DNA of 64,000 nucleotides from Xanthomonas hydrangeae (GTDB lineage: Bacteria > Pseudomonadota > Gammaproteobacteria > Xanthomonadales > Xanthomonadaceae). A model generated the notes under the pieces. It did not search any database. It saw only the letters and a program-made list of their open reading frames with translations, and was not told where the DNA came from. A program made the position numbers and the translations under genes. Positions 27,199-36,930 of this stretch are shown here, one piece after another (position 1 is the first letter of the stretch; each line of letters begins with the position of its first letter). The stretch spans positions 744,001 to 808,000 of the forward strand of contig LR990730.1 in NCBI GenBank assembly GCA_905142475.1, in the 5' to 3' direction.

Positions 27199-28821
27199 AT
27201 GAAGGAGGGGTTTCGCCAAAGCATGGCGTGGCTGCACACCTGGTGCGGCCTCACCTGCGGCTGGTTGCTGTGCGCGATTTTCTTGACCGGCACGCTCAGC
27301 GTGTTTCGCGACCCGATCACCCGCTGGATGCAGGCCGCACCTGCCTTGCCAAGTGCGAGCACGCATGCGGCGTTGCCGGAACAAGCGCTGGTGCCGCGTG
27401 CATTGGCACAGCTGCGTCAGCTAGCGCCGCAGGCACGCCTGTGGCGGATCACCTTGCCTGCGCATCCAGGTGAGGCGCTGACGCTGTTCTGGCGTACGCC
27501 GGATGGCCAGGGCCAGGCTTCAGTGGATCCCGGTAGCGGCGAAGTCTTGCCGTCGCCGTGGGGCCGGCAGACCGAAGGCGGACGGCATTTCATGAGCTTC
27601 CACTACACCTTGCACGGCGGCATTCCCGGCTATTGGCTGGTGGGCTGGGTGTCGATGTGCGGGCTGATCGCGCTGGTGTCCGGGGTGATCGTGCACAAGC
27701 GGATCTTCCTGGATTTTTTCACCTTCCGTCCGGGCAAGGGCCAGCGCTCGTGGCTGGACGCGCACAACGCCACCGCGGTGCTGACGCTGCCGTTTCTGCT
27801 GATGATCGTCTACACCGGGCTGGCGTATTTCTACACCAGCTACATGCCCGCGCCCTTGCAGGCGGTATATGGCAGCGATGAGGACGCGTACACGCGGTAT
27901 GCCGATGATCTGTCGCCGGCGTTGGCTGTTGCAGCTGCAGACGACACTGCGCCGAACAGCGTGCGTGCCTATCTGCCGGAGTTGGTGCAGCGCGCTGCGA
28001 TACTCAACGGCGCGCCTGCGCAAACGCTGGTGATCGAGCGCCCCGATCAACCCGGCAGCAAGCTGCGCGTGATTGCGCCCGTGGCCGACACCGGCAGCTC
28101 GCGGCGTCTGCTCAATCCAGCCAATAGCGTGGTGTTCGATGCGAACAGCGGCGCGGTGCTGGAGCAGCATGCAGACGCCTCACGTACCGACGTGCGCGCG
28201 CAGGATGTGGAAGAGGTCATCAAGACCTTGCACGTGGCCGGTTTCGGCGGCTGGACCAGCAAGTGGCTGTATTTCATCTGCGGCCTGGCCGGCACCTTGA
28301 TGATGGGAACCGGCACGCTGCTGTTTTCGATCAAGCGGCGTCGGCGCAGCGAGCAGGAGTTCGGTGCGGCCACTGCCGGCATCTATCGCGTGGTGGAAGC
28401 ACTCAATGTCGCCGCGCTTGCGGGAACCGCATTGGCAAGCATTGCGTATTTCTATGCCAACCGCTTGGTACCTGCTGCGAATGCCGAGCGCGTGCAGATC
28501 GAAATCCATGCATTCCTGTGGGTGTGGATGGCCACGCTGCTGCATGCGCTGCTGCGCCCGCCTGCACGGGCATGGGTGGAGCAATTGGCGGCCACCGCGC
28601 TGCTGTGTGTTGGGTTGCCGCTGCTCAATGCGCTGACGACCGGGCAACACGTTGGCGTGTATCTGGCTGCCGGCGATCTGCAGCGCGCCGGGGTCGAGCT
28701 GGTCTCGCTCTTCTTTGCTGTGGCATTTGCGTACGCGGCATATCGCGCGCATCGCAGTGCCATGCGGCCAGCGCCGGTGCGTGCCAAACGGGGCGCCACT
28801 GCCGCGATGGACGCGTTGTGA
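27199..28821 (+). CDS. PepSY-domain membrane protein of the iron operon
   Basis: 540 residues from ATG 27199 (ATG 27178 is possible). Membrane segments include WLHTWCGLTCGWLLCAIFLTG, WLVGWVSMCGLIALVSGVIV, ATAVLTLPFLLMIVYTGLAYF and several C-terminal ones, with periplasmic PepSY regions between. The family (PiuB-like) is found next to siderophore receptors and is thought to reduce or release ferric iron at the inner membrane. It lies 40 bases after the receptor and overlaps the next gene by 4 bases. Confidence 0.85.
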   Translation: MKEGFRQSMAWLHTWCGLTCGWLLCAIFLTGTLSVFRDPITRWMQAAPALPSASTHAALPEQALVPRALAQLRQLAPQARLWRITLPAHPGEALTLFWRTPDGQGQASVDPGSGEVLPSPWGRQTEGGRHFMSFHYTLHGGIPGYWLVGWVSMCGLIALVSGVIVHKRIFLDFFTFRPGKGQRSWLDAHNATAVLTLPFLLMIVYTGLAYFYTSYMPAPLQAVYGSDEDAYTRYADDLSPALAVAAADDTAPNSVRAYLPELVQRAAILNGAPAQTLVIERPDQPGSKLRVIAPVADTGSSRRLLNPANSVVFDANSGAVLEQHADASRTDVRAQDVEEVIKTLHVAGFGGWTSKWLYFICGLAGTLMMGTGTLLFSIKRRRRSEQEFGAATAGIYRVVEALNVAALAGTALASIAYFYANRLVPAANAERVQIEIHAFLWVWMATLLHALLRPPARAWVEQLAATALLCVGLPLLNALTTGQHVGVYLAAGDLQRAGVELVSLFFAVAFAYAAYRAHRSAMRPAPVRAKRGATAAMDAL

Positions 28822-29141
28822 ATCGTGCTTCCAGCACTGCATCGGTGACGCGTGATCGCTGGTCGGTCGCCGGTCGCGTGCTGGCTGCCAGTGTCGGTGG
28901 CTATGCACTCACCTCCCTCGGCTGCAGCGTGCTGGCGCAGCTGCTGATCCGGTTCGCCGGCGTCTTTCCTGCGGTGGCGGTACTGGGCACGACGTTACTC
29001 AGCTTCGTCATCTACACCGTCGTGGTGTTATGGATGTTTCGCGCGCGCAATGCGTTGCGCATGTGGTTGTGGCTGGGCATGTGCCTGGGAGTGCTGGCTG
29101 GCGCGAACTGGCTACTGCGGAGCATGCCATGGGTGGGCTGA
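28818..29141 (+). CDS. DUF3649-type small membrane protein
   Basis: 107 residues from GTG 28818, which overlaps the stop of the PepSY gene (GTGA). Three membrane segments: VLAASVGGYALTSLGCSVLA, AVAVLGTTLLSFVIYTVVV and MWLWLGMCLGVLAGANWLL. Proteins of this size in this position of iron operons belong to DUF3649; their function is unknown. Earlier in-frame starts lie inside the previous gene and are not used. Confidence 0.75.
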   Translation: MNRASSTASVTRDRWSVAGRVLAASVGGYALTSLGCSVLAQLLIRFAGVFPAVAVLGTTLLSFVIYTVVVLWMFRARNALRMWLWLGMCLGVLAGANWLLRSMPWVG

Positions 29142-29479
29142 TGACTGCGCTGCTGGGCACGGCGCTGTGCCATGCCGGGATGCTGGCGTTGGCCGTGGCG
29201 ATGCATCGCCACTACGAGCAGCTGACCGGTCTCCGCACCGCACCAATCACGCAGCGATGGTTGCTGCGCTCGACCGCTACCTATCTGTTGTTTGCTGCGC
29301 TTGTGCTGTGCGTACTCGATTGGGGCGGCACGGTGGGAACGACGTTGTGGTTGGGGTTTCTCAGCGTGGGCGCGCTGTGGGCGGCGCTGGGCCTTGCGTA
29401 CGCGCCGCGCTGGAGTGCATGGCTGGCGTTGCTGCTGGGCTGCGTGGCGTGTGTAGTGATTGGCTGGCGCGTGCAGTAG
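29141..29479 (+). CDS. DUF3325-type small membrane protein
   Basis: 112 residues. ATG 29141 overlaps the previous stop as TGATG; ATG 29129 is an alternative. Membrane segments cover most of the chain (LLGTALCHAGMLALAVAM, STATYLLFAALVLCVLDW, TLWLGFLSVGALWAALGLAY, WLALLLGCVACVVIGW). DUF3325 proteins regularly follow DUF3649 proteins in siderophore-uptake operons. Last gene of the Fur-controlled unit. Confidence 0.75.
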   Translation: MTALLGTALCHAGMLALAVAMHRHYEQLTGLRTAPITQRWLLRSTATYLLFAALVLCVLDWGGTVGTTLWLGFLSVGALWAALGLAYAPRWSAWLALLLGCVACVVIGWRVQ

Positions 29480-29515
29480 GTAGTGCGGCGTTGCACACCG
29501 ACCATCTCGACTGGT

Positions 29516-29617
29516 CCTTGCCCGCCCACCGTCGCGGGACCTTACGCGGCATGGATGCCGCGTAAGAGCCTACACGGACGTACTTGCGGCGTGTCCCGCG
29601 ACGGTGGGCGGGCAAGG
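29516..29617. repeat. Large nested inverted repeat (102 bp)
   Basis: Perfect 25-base arms (29516-29540 and 29593-29617, starting CCTTGCCCGCCC) enclose a second perfect hairpin with 12-base arms (29541-29552 and 29555-29566, CTTACGCGGCAT) and a GG loop, plus a 26-base single-stranded part. It lies between the iron operon and glnE. It could terminate the operon, but its size and perfection look more like a mobile palindromic repeat. Confidence 0.85.
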
Positions 29618-29731
29618 GCCCTGCACGGAAGCCTCAGAGCACATGTGTCGTAGCTGTGTTGGCCGCTCTAAACACAGCCGGATCAATCGCCGACACGTGC
29701 CGCCATTGCGCAGGGATGCCAGAATCCATGC

Positions 29732-32548
29732 ATGTCGCCGCCCATCGTCTCCGTGTCTCCTGCGCTCACCGCTCTGATCGAGCGGGCCGTAGTGCGCGTC
29801 CGTCATGCTCTGCCTGCCGACCAGTCCTGGCCCGGCGATGACGTCGACCAGCGGCTCGAAAAAGTCGCGCTCGCCAGCGAGTTTGCACTCGATACGCTGG
29901 CGCGCCAGCCGGCGTTGCTGCAGCACCTGGCGCAGCCCGATCCGCCACCGTTGCCACTGCCGCTGCTCGATCCCGCACAGCCCCAGGCCTGGCCGGCGCA
30001 GTTGCGGCGCTACCGCAGCGCGGAATCCACCCGCCTGGTCTGGCGCGATGTACTCGACCTGGACAGCGTGGACGACACCCTGGCCGGCGCAACCCGGCTG
30101 GCCGAAACCTGCCTGCAATGCGGGCTGCAGGCATTGGAGCAGCAGTTCTGCGATCGCCACGGCCAGGTGATTGCCGAAGACGGCAGCGTGCAGCGGCTGG
30201 TGGTGTTCGGGCTGGGCAAGCTTGGTGGCGGCGAACTGAATTTTTCTTCGGATGTGGATCTGGTCTATGCATATCCGCAGGGCGGCCAATCCGATGGCGC
30301 GCGCCCGCTGGCCGCCGAGGAATATTTCGCACGCCTGGGCCAGCAGCTGGCCAAGCTGCTCGACGAAACCACCGCCGAGGGGTTCAGCCATCGCGTGGAT
30401 CTGCGTCTGCGGCCGTTCGGCACGGCCGGGCGGGTGGCGCTGTCGTTCAACGGCATGGACCACTATTTCCAGCGCGAAGGCCGCGATTGGGAGCGCTATG
30501 CCTGGCTCAAGGCGCGCGCAGTCGCCGGCGATATCGAGGCGGGCGAAGCCTGGCTGGAAACCCTGCGCCCGTTCGTCTACCGGCGCTATCTGGACTTCAC
30601 CGCACTGGATGGCTTGCGTGACATGAAGGCGGCGATCATCGCCGAAGTCGCGCGGCACGATCGTCTGGACGACATCAAGCGCGGGCCGGGCGGCATTCGC
30701 GAGATCGAGTTCCTGGCGCAATCGCTGCAACTGATTCGTGGCGGACGCGAGCCGGCATTGCGCGAGCGCCGCCTGCTGCCCGCATTGCAGGCGCTGGTGG
30801 ACGCAGGCCAGATCGATGCGGACAACGGGCACGCATTGACCGAGGCGTATCGCTTTTTGCGCCGGCTCGAAAATCGTCTGCAGATGTTGCGCGATGCACA
30901 GACGCATGCCTTGCCGCAGGCTCCTCTGGATCGCGAACGCATCGCGTTGGGCCTGGGTCATGCGGATTGGTCTGCCTTGTTGCAAGCACTCGCCCCGCAA
31001 CGCACACGTGTTGCCGCTGAGTTCGCAGAGTTGTTGGCGCCGCGCGTCCACGCGACTGCACCCGATGCGCTTGCCGATTATTGGCGCACATTGCCGGAAG
31101 CCGATGCCGCGCCGTTGGCCGGCATCGGCTTGCACGACCCAGGTGGTGCGCATCAGGTGCTGGCCGAGTTTGCGCAGTCGTCCGGCGTGCGTGCGCTCTC
31201 CGACAGCGCACGCGCACGGCTCGATCGGGTGATGCCGGCGCTGCTGCATGCGGCCACCCGCGCCAGCCAGCCCGATGCCGCCGTGCGCCGCATGCTCGGC
31301 CTGTTGCAGGCCACGTTGCGTCGCACCAGCTATCTGGCGCTGCTGGACGAACAACCCAGCGCGCTTGCCCGCCTGGTCGATGTGCTCTCGCGCAGCGCCT
31401 TGCTGGCCGAGCGCCTGGCTGCGCATCCGTTGTTGCTGGACGAATTGCTCGACACCCGCATCAGCGGTCCGTTGCCCGACCGCGCCGCATTGCATGCCGC
31501 GTGCATCGACACCTTGCAGATCGACGACACCGAAGCGGCCCTGCGCGAACTCAATGAGCGCCGGCTTGCGTTGAGTTTTCGCATCGCACTGGCCACGCTC
31601 GATGGCCGCCAACAGGCCGTGGAAAGCACCCAGCAACTGGCCTGGCTGGCCGAGGCCGTGGTGCAGACGGTATTGCAGCTGGCGCGTAACGAACTGATTG
31701 CTGCACACGGGCAGGTACCCGGCGGCGCGTTCGCCATCATCGGCTACGGCAGTCTGGGTGGCCTGGAGCTGGGCTTCGGCTCGGATCTGGATCTGGTGTT
31801 TCTCTACGACCATCCACGTGAGGTGGAAGCCTCCGATGGCAAGCGGCCGTTGGAAGCCGGACGCTGGTTTGCGCGGCTTGCGCAGAAGGTGATGACACTG
31901 CTGGGTGCCGAAACCGGCGCCGGCCGTCTCTACGATATCGATGTGCGGCTGCGCCCGGACGGCGGCAAGGGCGCGTTGGTGTCCTCGCTGGCCAGTTACC
32001 GCGAGTACCAGCGCGATCGCGCCTGGACCTGGGAACATCAGGCGCTGGTGCGTGCGCGTGCGGTGGCCGGCGATGCGGCGCTCTGCGCGGCATTCGTGCA
32101 GGTGCGTCGCGAGACGCTGACACGCGTACGTGACTCGGCATTGCTGCATGAGGACGTGCGCAAGATGCGCACACGCATGCGCAGCGAACTGGATCGCAGC
32201 GATGCCGGCCGACTGGACCTCAAGCAGGGCGCCGGTGGCCTGGTCGATCTGGAGTTCGTCTTGCAGGCCGGCGTCCTCGGCCAGGCCGCAGAGCATCCCG
32301 CGGTGTTGCTGGCCTGCGCCACGCCCGCATTGATTGACGCGCTGGTGCAGGTGCAGTGGCTACCGGCCGAGAGCGCAGCACCGCTGCACCAGGCGCACGC
32401 CACGCTGGTGGAGGCGGGCCTGAGTTGCACGCTGGATCGCCGGCCACGGCTGGTGGCTCCCACGGCTTCGATTCGGGATGCTTGCCAAATCGTTGCAGCG
32501 ATCGCCGATGCGCAGCAGCTGCGATTTCCGCCAGGAAAAGGTGGCTGA
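29732..32548 (+). CDS. glnE: Bifunctional glutamine synthetase adenylyltransferase/deadenylylase
   Basis: 938 residues, usual GlnE length. Two nucleotidyltransferase domains are visible: [23 protein letters not shown] near residue 155-177 (deadenylylation) and [25 protein letters not shown] near 668-692 (adenylylation), each with the GS/G..D.D metal motif. It tunes glutamine synthetase to nitrogen supply under control of PII. A single gene with its own promoter after a long palindrome; convergent with the next gene. Confidence 0.98.
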   Translation: MSPPIVSVSPALTALIERAVVRVRHALPADQSWPGDDVDQRLEKVALASEFALDTLARQPALLQHLAQPDPPPLPLPLLDPAQPQAWPAQLRRYRSAESTRLVWRDVLDLDSVDDTLAGATRLAETCLQCGLQALEQQFCDRHGQVIAEDGSVQRLVVFGLGKLGGGELNFSSDVDLVYAYPQGGQSDGARPLAAEEYFARLGQQLAKLLDETTAEGFSHRVDLRLRPFGTAGRVALSFNGMDHYFQREGRDWERYAWLKARAVAGDIEAGEAWLETLRPFVYRRYLDFTALDGLRDMKAAIIAEVARHDRLDDIKRGPGGIREIEFLAQSLQLIRGGREPALRERRLLPALQALVDAGQIDADNGHALTEAYRFLRRLENRLQMLRDAQTHALPQAPLDRERIALGLGHADWSALLQALAPQRTRVAAEFAELLAPRVHATAPDALADYWRTLPEADAAPLAGIGLHDPGGAHQVLAEFAQSSGVRALSDSARARLDRVMPALLHAATRASQPDAAVRRMLGLLQATLRRTSYLALLDEQPSALARLVDVLSRSALLAERLAAHPLLLDELLDTRISGPLPDRAALHAACIDTLQIDDTEAALRELNERRLALSFRIALATLDGRQQAVESTQQLAWLAEAVVQTVLQLARNELIAAHGQVPGGAFAIIGYGSLGGLELGFGSDLDLVFLYDHPREVEASDGKRPLEAGRWFARLAQKVMTLLGAETGAGRLYDIDVRLRPDGGKGALVSSLASYREYQRDRAWTWEHQALVRARAVAGDAALCAAFVQVRRETLTRVRDSALLHEDVRKMRTRMRSELDRSDAGRLDLKQGAGGLVDLEFVLQAGVLGQAAEHPAVLLACATPALIDALVQVQWLPAESAAPLHQAHATLVEAGLSCTLDRRPRLVAPTASIRDACQIVAAIADAQQLRFPPGKGG

Positions 32549-32631
32549 AACATCGGCGGAGCTGGCCGTCTGTTTGCAGTGCGGCACGCCCGGCAGTCCT
32601 GGGCGCGCCACGCATCGGCCCTCGCGCAGGT

Positions 32632-34179
32632 CTAGTCGTTACTGATCATGGACCTTCCTGCGTAGAAGGCCTGTGCCGCGTCCTTGCAGACATTTTCGTA
32701 GAAAACATCGGCGTCCTCGGTGGTGTAGCCGGCCCCAGCGAAGCATCCGCGTGCGATTTCATGCAATGAATGCCTGATGCTGCTCGCATCGTCGTACACG
32801 GCATTCAGGCATGCCACCGCGACCCCTACGTCCTGTTTGGAAAGGCGGGGCTCACCGCTCATCAAGCGTGCGTGGTTGATGCATGCAATGGCATTTGCGC
32901 TGGTGAACGAATCGCCCAACCCGGAGCAGTCTTCGAAACCGTTGCCTTGTGCATTGAGCTTGAAGTGCACGATCGGCAGGCCTTCCATGTTCTTCTGTTT
33001 CGCCATCTCCATGAAATCTGCAAGCGCTTCGGGTCGATCCCGCAGACGCCTGGACTGGAGCTTCGTTTCCAGCTGTTGGAATAGCGGCCCGGCGACACTG
33101 GTGTTTCTCTTCAACACGCTGATGGATGGGTCTTCGAACATCAGGGTCGCATCGATTCTGTCTGTTTGCTCCTGCGATAGCAGCCCGTTGGCAATCAGGG
33201 TTTTCATGATGACCTTTTCGGGATGGCCCCAATGCTCGTCACTGGCATATACCTGACGAAAATTCAGGATCGCCTGGCCGGCGGCGTGTTGTGCCTGCTT
33301 GCCAAGCGTGTCGTTGCTCTCCAGTGCACGTTCAAGCAATTCCATGCACTGTTTGAGCGACAACGCCTGGTCGCTTTGGGAAGCCTGCTTGAAGTGCTGC
33401 ATGCCGCGATTGATGAAGGGTTGGGTGATCGATCGCGAGGTATATCCGCTTGCGCCGGTCTGAGCATTGGGCACGCCGGTCAGAGAGTATTTGTTCTTGG
33501 CTTCGTAGAGCGGGCTTTTACTCAGGTCCGGATTGGCCGGGACGTGGGTAGGCGCGTACTTGGCGATGCACTCGTCCTTGACGCGCTCGCCCTTGAGGCA
33601 GGCAACGTTGGTGAGCAGCGATTGCCGTGCTTGCTGGCTGTCGAACAGGTGTCTGAGATGAACCTTGGTCGCCGCACGATAGTCGCTCATGGTGGCGAAC
33701 TGGTTGGACCCGCACGTTCTGATCGGTACGAAGGCAGCGCTGTGCGATGCGCGTTCCTCCTCGGTAGCGCGCTGGTAGCGCGCGTGATAACGCTCCGCTT
33801 TCTCGCACGCCTTGTCCAGCCGATCATTGCTGGTAAATCCGGCCTTGCCGTCGCGGAGCGAGGTCGTTGAAAGGAAGAAATTGTCTGTCAAATACCCGGC
33901 ACCGGCGACGCCAAGAGCGTATTTGGCAGCTCGTGTCGCCCACTGTCCACCACGGCCGCTGCCATTATTGGGTGCGCCGTCCTGCGGATCGGGTGGACGC
34001 TGGCGCTGCTGTCTTTGCTTGTTTTCCCGAGGTGGCAAGGCACCCAGTACACCGGTCGTCACTGCTGCGCCGTGAGTGGCCGACGCCGATGCAGATGGGG
34101 CGGTGGATGATCCGGAACCGGTACCCGAGGTCAGTAGCCGCTGGAAGGTGGCCAACGGCAGTGTGCTCTTTGTGCGCAT
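32632..34179 (-). CDS. Candidate type III effector, unnamed
   Basis: 515 residues starting MRTKSTLPLATFQRLLTSGTGSGSSTAPSASASATHG, behind a GGAGAAG ribosome site. The first ~80 residues are Ser/Thr/Gly/Pro/Gln-rich and disordered with no Sec signal, as in type III effectors. The middle and C-terminal parts are mainly helical, with Cys-containing stretches (RTCGSNQF, LTNVACLKGERVKDECIAKY, ARGCFAGAGYTTEDADVFYENVCKDAAQ) and SFTSANAIACINHARLMSG. No enzymatic motif is recognised. GC is visibly lower than in glnE next to it, suggesting transfer. The nearest PIP-like match (CTCGC-N15-TTCGC, 34637-34613, minus) is more than 430 bases upstream. Effector status is inferred from composition and context. 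Confidence 0.55.
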   Translation of the reverse strand: MRTKSTLPLATFQRLLTSGTGSGSSTAPSASASATHGAAVTTGVLGALPPRENKQRQQRQRPPDPQDGAPNNGSGRGGQWATRAAKYALGVAGAGYLTDNFFLSTTSLRDGKAGFTSNDRLDKACEKAERYHARYQRATEEERASHSAAFVPIRTCGSNQFATMSDYRAATKVHLRHLFDSQQARQSLLTNVACLKGERVKDECIAKYAPTHVPANPDLSKSPLYEAKNKYSLTGVPNAQTGASGYTSRSITQPFINRGMQHFKQASQSDQALSLKQCMELLERALESNDTLGKQAQHAAGQAILNFRQVYASDEHWGHPEKVIMKTLIANGLLSQEQTDRIDATLMFEDPSISVLKRNTSVAGPLFQQLETKLQSRRLRDRPEALADFMEMAKQKNMEGLPIVHFKLNAQGNGFEDCSGLGDSFTSANAIACINHARLMSGEPRLSKQDVGVAVACLNAVYDDASSIRHSLHEIARGCFAGAGYTTEDADVFYENVCKDAAQAFYAGRSMISND

Positions 34180-34734
34180 GGGGTGTCTTCTCCAGTATAG
34201 GACGGGAATCAGCGATACCGGTTGAGTCGGCTCCGGATGGGCTATGACCGAACGTCATGGACAGGGCGTTCGGGGTGGAGGGGCGCAGCACAAGATTTGC
34301 GAGTGGTGTCCGGTGCGTTTCATCTATCTTCGGACCAGCGTCCTTGACTGAAGATGCGGGCCGCCAGATCAGTTCGGTGTACGCAATCTCCCATCCGCCA
34401 CGTTCTAACGACAATGCCCTGTCGCGATGGAGTCACCTGGATGTGCCTGTGCTCGGGCGGTGCTGGCCGATCGCTGGGTGCCGATGCCCACGATGCTGCC
34501 TGCAACGGCGCCGGCGCATCGACCGTATTCCACCTGTACACCGAGCGTATTTGTTCTCATTCGGATCACGAAGCGACTATGTCGCAGATCTGCGCGCGTC
34601 TCCACGTCGACTGCGAAGACGTGATGTCATAAGCGAGCAGGCGCGTTGTGGTTCGGTTGTAGGCATGTGCGATCAATGCACCGCAGTTCGACACAGCGCA
34701 TACCCGGCGGCGTGTCGCTCCTGTTGTGCTGCAG
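34180..34734. other. Long upstream region of the candidate effector
   Basis: About 555 bases, AT-richer than the flanks, with no supported gene. It contains an imperfect PIP-like site at 34613-34637 (minus strand) and several short overlapping frames. The right boundary is the stop of the YhhQ-like gene. Confidence 0.45.
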
Positions 34735-35292
34735 TCACCGGCTCGCGGGCGGAGCACTCCGCCACAGCAGTGCGCGGAACGGGCCGAGCAGAAACACGCC
34801 CATGCCCAGCTTCACTGCCAGATCGCCGGCCGCCCAGCTGATCCACGGCAGGCCGACGCCGGCAAAGGCGATGCTCCAGAAAATCGCCGTATCCAGCGTG
34901 GCGCTGCAGGTGGTGGCCACGATCGGCGCGCGCCACCAATTGCCATTGCGCAGACGATCGAACACGCTGATATCCAGCAACTGCGCAGCGATAAACGCGC
35001 TACATGACGCGATTGCGATCCGCGGCGTCGCCAGCCAGATCGACAACACTACTGCGAGCGCAAAGCCGCACCAGGCCACCTTGCGCGCTGCGCGTGGGCC
35101 GAAGCGGCGATTGATCAGGTTGCTCACCAGAAATGCCAGCGGATACGAAAACGCGCCCCAGGTCAGCCAATCGTTGATCGGGTACTGCACCAGAATATTG
35201 GACAGCAGCACCACCGCGCCCATGGCCAGCACCGCCCACGTCAAGGCACGTGCGGTGAGCGGAGCGAACAGCGTGGGTGAGGTGGTGGACAT
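34735..35292 (-). CDS. Queuosine-precursor transporter family protein (YhhQ/DUF165)
   Basis: 185 residues with about six membrane segments (ALTWAVLAMGAVVLLSNILV, WGAFSYPLAFLVSNLINRRFG, VAWCGFALAVVLSIWLATP, IASCSAFIAAQLLDISVFDRL, then two more). The motif FLVSNLINRRFGPRAARKV and the AFIAAQLLDISVFDRLRN helix are typical of the VUT/YhhQ family, which imports queuosine precursors such as preQ0/preQ1 across the inner membrane. Single gene. Confidence 0.85.
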   Translation of the reverse strand: MSTTSPTLFAPLTARALTWAVLAMGAVVLLSNILVQYPINDWLTWGAFSYPLAFLVSNLINRRFGPRAARKVAWCGFALAVVLSIWLATPRIAIASCSAFIAAQLLDISVFDRLRNGNWWRAPIVATTCSATLDTAIFWSIAFAGVGLPWISWAAGDLAVKLGMGVFLLGPFRALLWRSAPPASR

Positions 35293-35517
35293 GGCGGTGC
35301 GGCAGTGAGCGATCAGCGCGAATTATCCGCGCGTTGGCGCATGCGGGCCAGTGCGCTGCGCGGGGCCGCCAGTGCCTGCACCAGTACCACGGCGCGGCTG
35401 TTCGGCAGACAGTGGCCGATATACGCGCGCGCACCGCGCGTGACACCGTGTCCGGAGACGTGAGGCGTCAGCGACGCTCCATCGCAGCCGAGAGCTTTTG
35501 TAGGCAGCGTTCTAGCA

Positions 35518-36021
35518 TCACCAGGTCTTGCTGCTGTTTTGCGCAGCGGCGTCGGCAGTGGGCACGAATGCCAACGCCTGGCCCTGTGGCGACTGCACGG
35601 TCCAGCCTGCGCCGGCCGGGCTCGGTTGAAAGGTCACCGTGTCGCCAACGTGGAAGCCGGCAGTCGGGTCGTCCTGCCGTGCCGGCCAGCGCAGCAGGGC
35701 GGTGTTGTCGGCTTGCGCTGGATCTTGCAACTGCACTTCGCAGCCGCCATCGGTGGTTTTTTCTACCGACTTCACCCGCATCGGCGGCAATGGCCCGGCG
35801 GAGGCTTTGTTCGATGCATCGCCGAGCGCTTCCGAGCCCCTGCCCACACTGTGGCCGACAGCGATCGACACGAACACCGGTGCAGACACCACCAGGATCG
35901 CCGACATCATCGAGGCATCGCCGCGCGTGATCGTGGTCAAGCCTGCGTGGGCCTGCATTGGTTGGCCAAAGACGACGGCCAACAGCAGGCCAAGGCCGGC
36001 AGATTGAAGAGGGATGTTCAT
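35518..36021 (-). CDS. Secreted hypothetical protein (STM0539-like) paired with a DUF2145 gene
   Basis: 167 residues. Signal peptide MNIPLQSAGLGLLLAVVFGQPMQAHA, then a possible membrane helix (MMSAILVVSAPVFVSIAVGH) and a small beta-rich domain (VKSVEKTTDGGCEVQLQD, FHVGDTVTFQPSPAGAGWTVQSPQGQALAFVP) that may be SH3-like. ATG 36019-36021 overlaps the stop of the upstream DUF2145 gene by 4 bases (ATGA), so the two are translationally coupled. Function unknown. Confidence 0.7.
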   Translation of the reverse strand: MNIPLQSAGLGLLLAVVFGQPMQAHAGLTTITRGDASMMSAILVVSAPVFVSIAVGHSVGRGSEALGDASNKASAGPLPPMRVKSVEKTTDGGCEVQLQDPAQADNTALLRWPARQDDPTAGFHVGDTVTFQPSPAGAGWTVQSPQGQALAFVPTADAAAQNSSKTW

Positions 36022-36881
36022 GGAGACGCTCCGTGCGTGCTGACGCTGTGTGGAATGGAATGATCCTGCTGCAGCACCTGGCGTTGCTGCAGGAAATCGA
36101 ACACCGACTCGACCGTGATCACCGAATAATTGCCGGAGATGCGCTCGCTGGCAGGATGGTCGGTGACGGCGGCATTGGCGACGAAGAAGCGTGCGCCGAT
36201 GCGCTTGCTCAGATCGAGATGCAGACGCGTGGGCTGGTAGCCGTTACGCTTGAGCCAGGCTTGCGCGCTGCGCCGATCCTGCACCGGCGCCGGTGTTGCA
36301 GAAGGTGCATCGGTCGCCGCCAGCGCCGCTGCCAGCACTTCGAGCACCCATTGATTGGAGTTCTGATACTCGGTGGAAAACGGATAGGCAATCATGCTGT
36401 AGCGCGCTTCGTGCAGCGCGTGCGCCAGCGGGGCCGGATCCTGCAACAGCGTGTGTAGCTGCTGCTGCAATGCAGGCGCCAGCACGCCGATGCGCAGATC
36501 CGCGTTGAGTGCGCTTTCGCCGATGAAGTTGCTCAGGCCTTCGCGATACAGCTCGGAGCTGTCCGACTTGCAGTGATTGAGCAGGTGCTTTACCCGCCAG
36601 GTGCCGTCGTCCTCGCGCAGCGCGAAGGCCAGGTGGCTGTGTTTCAACCCGTAGCGGCTCAGATCCTGGCCGCCACGTGCCAGCAGCAGCACTTGCGCGC
36701 CTTCCACTGCATCCAGCGCTTGCTGGGTGGACCTGGCCATGTCGAACATCGCCGCCAGCGTGGCCGGTGTCGGGTAATGCGGCGTGCACACCGGCGCGGC
36801 AACGGCGGGCAGTGCGGCACTCAGGCACAGGAGCAACAGCGTTGTTGCAGGCCAGGTGCGTTGTTTGTCTTCCATTTGCAT
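36018..36881 (-). CDS. DUF2145 family secreted protein
   Basis: 287 residues from ATG 36879-36881; a second ATG two codons later is possible. Signal peptide WPATTLLLLCLSAALPAVAAP. The body contains AQVLLLARGGQDLSRYGLKHSHLAFALREDDGTWRVKHLLNHC, NWVLEVLAA-like and ASERISGNYSVITVESVFDFLQQR, the pattern of DUF2145. The HLAF...HLLN arrangement recalls NlpC/P60-like permuted peptidase folds, but that is only an impression. Coupled to the next gene. Confidence 0.75.
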   Translation of the reverse strand: MQMEDKQRTWPATTLLLLCLSAALPAVAAPVCTPHYPTPATLAAMFDMARSTQQALDAVEGAQVLLLARGGQDLSRYGLKHSHLAFALREDDGTWRVKHLLNHCKSDSSELYREGLSNFIGESALNADLRIGVLAPALQQQLHTLLQDPAPLAHALHEARYSMIAYPFSTEYQNSNQWVLEVLAAALAATDAPSATPAPVQDRRSAQAWLKRNGYQPTRLHLDLSKRIGARFFVANAAVTDHPASERISGNYSVITVESVFDFLQQRQVLQQDHSIPHSVSTHGASP

Positions 36882-36930
36882 GCGGGTGCATCGTCCTTGT
36901 GTCTGCCTAGTGTCACTCACGGCCGCGCCA

